Shown here piece by piece: positions 6,853-10,769 of a stretch of DNA of 10,769 nucleotides. A program made the translations under genes and the position numbers. Position 1 is the first letter of the stretch. Every line of letters starts with the position of its first letter. The stretch is from Thermodesulfatator sp. GTDB lineage: Bacteria; Desulfobacterota; Thermodesulfobacteria; Thermodesulfobacteriales; Thermodesulfobacteriaceae. The notes beneath the pieces are model-generated. The model searched no databases. It saw only the letters and a list, made by a program, of their open reading frames with translations, and was not told the origin of the DNA. Location: the NCBI GenBank assembly GCA_027036915.1, contig JALWCD010000095.1, positions 1 to 10,769 on the forward strand. Direction: 5' to 3'.

Positions 6853-7271
6853 ACGTCCACCACGCACTGGGCCACCCATAATTCGCCCTGTTTTTCCACC
6901 CTGGCCAGGGTGAAGGTGGCCCCCTTGACCTCCACGCCCAGATGGTGTCTGGCCGGATCCAGGGGTTCTCCCAGGGCCTTCCCCTGAAGCTTATCCCCGG
7001 AAAGATGGACCTCAAAGTCTTTAAAGACCATCCTTTCGAGATCCGAGACGGTCAAGAGGCGATTGAGCCAGGTCACGAAGAGTTCGTCGGGAAGTTCGGC
7101 CGAGACCTCAAGCGCGATCTCCTTTTCCGGCCGAACCTCTTCGAAGTTCTCCACCAGCAGGGCGAAAAGGGCCCGGGCCCCGTTCTCAAAGGCCTCCTCC
7201 AGGGTACGTCCATAACCCCTGACCCCGATGTCCGCCCCGTGTTCAAAGGTCTCGTAAGGTGTGAAGTTCAT
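6849..7271 (-). CDS. Archease, activator of RtcB-type RNA ligase
   Basis: Archease is a small cytosolic protein that speeds guanylylation and turnover of the RNA ligase RtcB, used in tRNA splicing in archaea and RNA repair in bacteria. The 140-residue length is typical. The N-terminal signature YETFEHGADIGVRGYG (6-21) corresponds to the family HTADIG motif with a metal-binding Asp (Asp14). DPARHHLGVEVKGATF (105-120) matches the conserved RHxxGxEVKaxT block, and the protein ends in the characteristic acidic VVDV. The ATG lies inside the 3' end of comEC (29-base overlap), and the Shine-Dalgarno is weak. The stop overlaps the next start as ATGA. No rtcB gene lies in the window, so the partner would be encoded elsewhere. 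Identity is strong. Confidence 0.94.
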   Translation of the reverse strand: MNFTPYETFEHGADIGVRGYGRTLEEAFENGARALFALLVENFEEVRPEKEIALEVSAELPDELFVTWLNRLLTVSDLERMVFKDFEVHLSGDKLQGKALGEPLDPARHHLGVEVKGATFTLARVEKQGELWVAQCVVDV

Positions 7272-9552
7272 ACGCCTGACAACCCCGAGGGATTACATAA
7301 GGAATATAAGGCCACAGAAGGGTTTTAGGAAGGCCCGATCGGAGGGCTTTTTCCGGACAGACCAGGAATCGTCCGTCCTTGAGAAAGAGGGCCAGGGCTC
7401 CGTCTCTTCCGGTCTCGTAAAGGGGATAACCTTCCCTCTCAAGCCACCTCCGCACCCGGGGATGGGGGTGTTTTCGGCCCCGGGCCAGGGCCAGAGCCAC
7501 CCTGAACCGCAGGGCCTTCCAGTCCGGAGGAAAAAGACCGTTCCGGGAGCCGTGGTGCGGCAATACGAAGACCTCGGACGGAAGGAGCCTTCCGGAAAGA
7601 TATAGTCTCCGGAATCTTAAAGCATCAATATCGCCCGGGAAGAAGACCGTAAGCCCGCGATACTCAAGATAGGCCACCAGGCTGGCCCGATTCTCGTCGG
7701 AGGGAAGGGGTCTTCCGGGAAAGAAAAGGATCTCGGCCTCCCCCGCCCGGATGACGCCCGGGGTGTCGAGTTCCTCAAGGGGAAAGGCGAAACTAGCCTT
7801 TCTCCAGGAAGTCTTGGAGAACTTTCCGGAAAGGATCTCTCTCAGGCGGAAATCCCGTGAGAGCGCGGGGAGCCCGCCGGTGTGATCCAGATCCGGGTGG
7901 GAAAGGAGGACGAGATCCAGGGTTTCCACCCCGAGTTTACGAAGGACCGGGTTCACCAGGTGTCTTCCGGCGTCGAAATCCCCGAAACGGGCCCCGGCGT
8001 CGAAAAGTAAATTCCGGTTCCCCGGAAGGTGCACCAGGACCGCGTTCCCCTTACCGATATCCAGGGCCAGGAGGTAAAAGAGTCTTTCCCGCGCCCACAA
8101 GCCCGCGGCCAGAAGGATCAGGCTCAGGAAAAAGATCGGGATCGCGCCTTGCCTTTTCCCTCTTACGATCAAAAGGACGCCCGAGGCCAGACTCAGGAGA
8201 AGGAGCACGAAAAGCCCCACCGGCCAGGGGGGCCGCAGGGGAGGGGAGGGCAGGGTCCACCCGAGACTCCACTTCAGCGCTTCCGCCAGGAACTCGGCCA
8301 GAATCGAGGCCAGGTCCGGAGCCACGGGGACCAGGAGGGCCGCAAGCATCTCCCCGGGCACGAGGAGGAAACACCAGAGAGGGGCGAGGAGTACAGTATT
8401 CAGGGGCCCGAGAAGGGAGACTTCCCCGAAGGCGTAAAGCAGGAGGGGCAGAGTGAAAAGCCAGGCCCCAAGCGAGACCGCCAGGGCTTCCAGGGGGTAG
8501 CGTAGAAGGAAATTTTTTCCGCGAAGCCAGAAGGAGGCTACACGGTGGCCCAGGATGACTCCGCAGACCGCCAGCACCGAGAGCCTGAAGGAGAGGTCCA
8601 GGATGCTGACCGGAGAGAGGAGGAGCAGGATCAGGACGGCTCCGGCCAGGAGGTCGAATCCCGATGTTCGCCGGAGAAGGACGCGGGAGAGGGTGTAGAG
8701 GGCCAGCATGGCGAGGGTCCTTGAGGCCGAGGGCGGAAAACCCGAAAGGGCGGCATAAAAACCCGCCCCGGAAAGCCCGGCTAGAGCAGCCGGGATCTGA
8801 GCCGGAACGCTCGGAAAAGGGCTCACCCGGGGCCAGAGCCGCCTGACCATTCCGTAAAGGAGGGCGTAAAGAAGACCCAGATGAAACCCAGAGACCGCAA
8901 GGAAATGGTAAAGGCCGAGTTTCCTGACCTCCTCCCTCAGCTCCCCGGGCAAAAAGGCCTTTTCGCCCAGGATGAGGGCCGTAAAGAGGCCCCGGGCCTC
9001 CGGAGAAAGCCCGGCCGCGAAAAAGAAGAGCCTTTCCCGCAGGCTCTCCCACCATCTTTTTCCTTCCGGAGAAAAACACAAAATATCCTTTTCCTTCTTC
9101 AGGGTCGCACGAAAAGAGAGGCCGCGGGCCAGTCGTCGCATCTCGGGGGAGGGCGCAAAGGGATTAAGGTACCCCGGTGATCGAAGTCTGATCCAGGCTT
9201 TGAAACGGGTCCCGGGTTCGCATTCCGGAAGACTAAAAGAGAAGAAGATTTCGCCTTTGCCGTAAGGGGTTTCAACCAGGAGAATTTCCCCTCGTGAAAG
9301 CGGACGCCTGGCGAGCACTTTACCGGAGAGTTCCGCTCCCTTAGCAGGAAGATCGGCCGGCGAATGGGAGGCCAGGTAAAGGCCCCCGTAAAAGAGCGCC
9401 AGGACAAAGGCTCCGGAAGCCCAGCGCAGACCGGCGGCCAGACAGAGAAGGGCTCCCAGGACCTTGGTGAGGAGGGCGCAATTCCAGAAGGTTAGAAGAA
9501 GCCCTAGGGCGAACCCCAGGGCGGCTTCTCTTACGGGGGTTTTCTCAGGCAC
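7243..9552 (-). CDS. comEC: ComEC/Rec2 family DNA-uptake channel protein
   Basis: ComEC is the inner-membrane protein thought to carry single-stranded DNA into the cytoplasm during natural transformation. The 769-residue protein has all three expected parts. Hydrophobic segments at about 10-62 precede a DUF4131-like soluble region (about 75-160). A polytopic Competence domain (about 185-490) contains the conserved LAVSGFHLGLL (218-228). A C-terminal metallo-beta-lactamase-like domain starts at LDIGKGNAVL (497-506), with HPDLDHTGG (552-560), PGDID (639-643) and LPHHGS (664-669), so the metal ligands look intact. The start is GTG at 9552, overlapping the yggS stop by eight bases (GTGCCTGA). The 3' end overlaps archease by 29 bases. 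The protein looks full-length and undamaged, but no other competence gene is in the window, so active transformation cannot be concluded. Confidence 0.95.
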   Translation of the reverse strand: MPEKTPVREAALGFALGLLLTFWNCALLTKVLGALLCLAAGLRWASGAFVLALFYGGLYLASHSPADLPAKGAELSGKVLARRPLSRGEILLVETPYGKGEIFFSFSLPECEPGTRFKAWIRLRSPGYLNPFAPSPEMRRLARGLSFRATLKKEKDILCFSPEGKRWWESLRERLFFFAAGLSPEARGLFTALILGEKAFLPGELREEVRKLGLYHFLAVSGFHLGLLYALLYGMVRRLWPRVSPFPSVPAQIPAALAGLSGAGFYAALSGFPPSASRTLAMLALYTLSRVLLRRTSGFDLLAGAVLILLLLSPVSILDLSFRLSVLAVCGVILGHRVASFWLRGKNFLLRYPLEALAVSLGAWLFTLPLLLYAFGEVSLLGPLNTVLLAPLWCFLLVPGEMLAALLVPVAPDLASILAEFLAEALKWSLGWTLPSPPLRPPWPVGLFVLLLLSLASGVLLIVRGKRQGAIPIFFLSLILLAAGLWARERLFYLLALDIGKGNAVLVHLPGNRNLLFDAGARFGDFDAGRHLVNPVLRKLGVETLDLVLLSHPDLDHTGGLPALSRDFRLREILSGKFSKTSWRKASFAFPLEELDTPGVIRAGEAEILFFPGRPLPSDENRASLVAYLEYRGLTVFFPGDIDALRFRRLYLSGRLLPSEVFVLPHHGSRNGLFPPDWKALRFRVALALARGRKHPHPRVRRWLEREGYPLYETGRDGALALFLKDGRFLVCPEKALRSGLPKTLLWPYIPYVIPRGCQAYELHTLRDL

Positions 9553-10255
9553 CGCCTTTTGGGGGGCGGGGACCGAAAAGGGCCGTTCCGAGACGCACGA
9601 TGGTGGCCCCTTCCTCCACCGCCACCTCGAAGTCGTGGCTCATGCCCATGGAAAGCTCGGTGAGACCCTCAAGATCGAGCTTTTCCCGGAGGTCGTCCCG
9701 CAGTTCCCGCAGACGTCTGAAATAGGGACGGACGGCCTCCGGGTCCTCCTGGTAAGGGGGGATGGTCATGAGCCCCCGCAGCTCAAGCCCCGGGAGGTCC
9801 TTTACCAGACGAGCTAGCTCAAAAAGATCCTCCGGGAGGACCCCGGCCTTGGTTTCCTCGTAGCCCACATTGACCTGAATGAGGACCGGAAGTCTTCGGC
9901 CCGTTTCTTCGGCCAGTCCCGAGAGCTTTCGGGCGATCTCCGGGCGGTCCACGGTCTGGATGAGATCAAAAAGGGCCAGGGCCTTCCGGGCCTTGTTCTT
10001 CTGAAGATAACCGATGAGATGCCAGCTCAGAGGAAGATCCCGCAGGGCGGCCCGCTTTTTTTCGGCCTCCTGTACGTAATTTTCCCCCACCAGGGTCAGC
10101 CCGGCGGAAAAGGCTTCCCGGATCTTCTCTGGAGGCTGACCCTTGGAGGCCCCCAGGATTTTTACCTCCTCGGGCCTTCGCCCCGCCCTCAGGGCCGCTT
10201 CAGCCACCCTTTCCCGGAGTTCACACCACCTTTCGGCCACCCCTTCAGCCTTCAT
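9545..10255 (-). CDS. yggS: Pyridoxal phosphate homeostasis protein (YggS/PLPBP)
   Basis: This is a PLP-binding, single-domain TIM-barrel protein with no known catalytic activity. It buffers pyridoxal phosphate and affects amino-acid and vitamin B6 balance. The 236-residue length is normal. The predicted PLP lysine is Lys38 in ILGASKGQP (family pattern VAVSKxxP). It is followed by VGENYVQEA (family GENRVQE), HLIGYLQKNKAR (family HFIGxLQxNK) and, near the C terminus, ELSMGMSHDFEVAVEEGAT and VRLGTALFG, which hold the phosphate. The family usually has SMGMSxD, so His after Ser is a mild variation. The ATG overlaps the end of nadB by 11 bases, and the stop overlaps the comEC GTG by eight. The neighbourhood says little about a special role. 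Confidence 0.96.
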   Translation of the reverse strand: MKAEGVAERWCELRERVAEAALRAGRRPEEVKILGASKGQPPEKIREAFSAGLTLVGENYVQEAEKKRAALRDLPLSWHLIGYLQKNKARKALALFDLIQTVDRPEIARKLSGLAEETGRRLPVLIQVNVGYEETKAGVLPEDLFELARLVKDLPGLELRGLMTIPPYQEDPEAVRPYFRRLRELRDDLREKLDLEGLTELSMGMSHDFEVAVEEGATIVRLGTALFGPRPPKGGA

Positions 10256-10769
10256 AATCCAAAAGAACCTCCCTTGAGACCAGGGTTTCCCTGAGATAAC
10301 GGGGATCTTTTTCCGGAAAATCTTTCAGGTAATGCACCCCCCGGGACTCCCGTCGCTGGAGGGCCGAGGCCACGATCAGGCGAGCCACCTGACAGAGGTT
10401 TCTCAGCTCCACGAACTCCGGTGTAAGGAGATAGCGCCAGTAGTGATCCTCTACCTCTCGGGCGATGAAGGCCAGGCGTCTGCGGGCCAGCTCCAGGCGA
10501 TCCAGACTTCGCACCAGACCCACGTAGTTCCACATCAGGCGCCGAATGGCATCCCAGTTGTGGGAGATAAGGACCTTTTCCTCCATGTCCACGGCCCCTC
10601 CGGGATCCCAGTCGGGGACCTCCAGAAGGGGAAGTTTCCGCCACTCAGGCCAGATTTCCCGCAGGCGGCAGCCGGCTTGATGGGCAAAGACCAGGGCCTC
10701 AAGCAGCGAGTTTGAGGCCAAACGGTTGGCTCCGTGTAGGCCGGTGCAGGCGCCTTCTCCCACGGCCAG
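10245..10769 (-). CDS. nadB: L-aspartate oxidase, C-terminal part
   Basis: NadB is a cytosolic FAD flavoprotein that oxidises L-aspartate to iminoaspartate, the first step of de novo NAD synthesis; in anaerobes it can use fumarate as acceptor. The gene enters from the right edge. The frame is open to the last base and reads LAVGEGACTGLHGANRLASN, the flavoprotein signature that separates the FAD-binding part from the C-terminal helical domain. The apparent start at 10763 is an internal Val codon (GTG). The remaining 175 residues hold the helical domain and end with LQRRESRGVHYLKDFPEKD, the conserved ESRGxHxxxDFP of the family. Related succinate dehydrogenase and fumarate reductase subunits share the first motif, but the short C-terminal domain fits NadB. 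It is the most upstream gene visible on the minus strand, with the promoter outside the window. Confidence 0.94.
   Translation of the reverse strand: MAVGEGACTGLHGANRLASNSLLEALVFAHQAGCRLREIWPEWRKLPLLEVPDWDPGGAVDMEEKVLISHNWDAIRRLMWNYVGLVRSLDRLELARRRLAFIAREVEDHYWRYLLTPEFVELRNLCQVARLIVASALQRRESRGVHYLKDFPEKDPRYLRETLVSREVLLDYEG

Noticed and set aside
6853..6879. Start of the ASKHA protein nine codons upstream at 6879
   Set aside because: It would add MGGPVRGGR and lengthen the overlap with archease to 31 bases. The ATG at 6852 gives a typical ATGA coupling and fits the family linker, though I cannot exclude the longer form.
8051..9079. 342-codon open frame on the minus strand inside comEC
   Set aside because: It is a second frame of the same G+C-rich strand. 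Its product is rich in Pro, Gly, Arg and Ser with no recognisable motif, while the comEC frame has full-length conserved domains.
1..10769. CRISPR, insertion sequences, tRNA genes, prophage or defence genes
   Set aside because: No direct repeats with spacers, transposase motifs, terminal inverted repeats or tRNA-like folds were seen. All of the DNA is accounted for by ten housekeeping-type genes and short gaps, and no gene-free stretch exceeds 80 bases.

Overview
The window is an ordinary, densely packed stretch of a bacterial chromosome. It holds ten genes, almost no intergenic DNA, and no sign of mobile elements, tRNA or rRNA genes, or CRISPR. The base composition is visibly G+C-rich. The gene content suggests an anaerobic, probably thermophilic, sulfur-metabolising bacterium of the Thermodesulfobacteriota or deltaproteobacterial kind. 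The pointers are a long-form HflX, an archaeal-type sulfide-dependent Thi4, an archease, a corrinoid-activator-like ASKHA protein and a family II (Mn/Co) pyrophosphatase. This placement is inferred from gene types, not from a database match.

Left end, plus strand (1-1304): the 3' part of nadC (quinolinate phosphoribosyltransferase, NAD synthesis) is followed after 76 bases by thi4. Thi4 makes the thiamine thiazole from NAD, glycine and a sulfur source. Its sulfur-donor position is His153 rather than Cys, so it should be a catalytic enzyme that uses free sulfide, not a suicide enzyme. The pairing is logical because NadC feeds the pool that Thi4 consumes.

Rest of the window, minus strand (10769 down to 1359): eight collinear genes run nadB (partial), yggS, comEC, archease, an ASKHA/RACo-like ATPase, der, hflX and ppaC. 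From nadB to hflX the genes overlap by 4 to 29 bases or lie 6 bases apart, so they are probably one translationally coupled transcript. Only ppaC has a real leader: 42 bases with a strong ribosome binding site, preceded by a 9-bp inverted repeat across the hflX stop codon and a possible promoter. The run ends at a G+C-rich hairpin with a T tract (minus strand) that abuts the end of thi4.

The genes are mainly housekeeping: NAD synthesis (NadB, NadC), cofactor supply and homeostasis (Thi4, YggS), large-subunit ribosome GTPases (Der, HflX), RNA ligase activation (archease), DNA uptake (ComEC) and pyrophosphate removal (PpaC). I see no convincing new defence or mobile system. The points most worth a second look are the His-type Thi4 next to NadC, a JAB/MPN-like pattern in the N-terminal extension of HflX, the ASKHA protein without the ferredoxin domain of RACo, and its 4-base overlap with archease.
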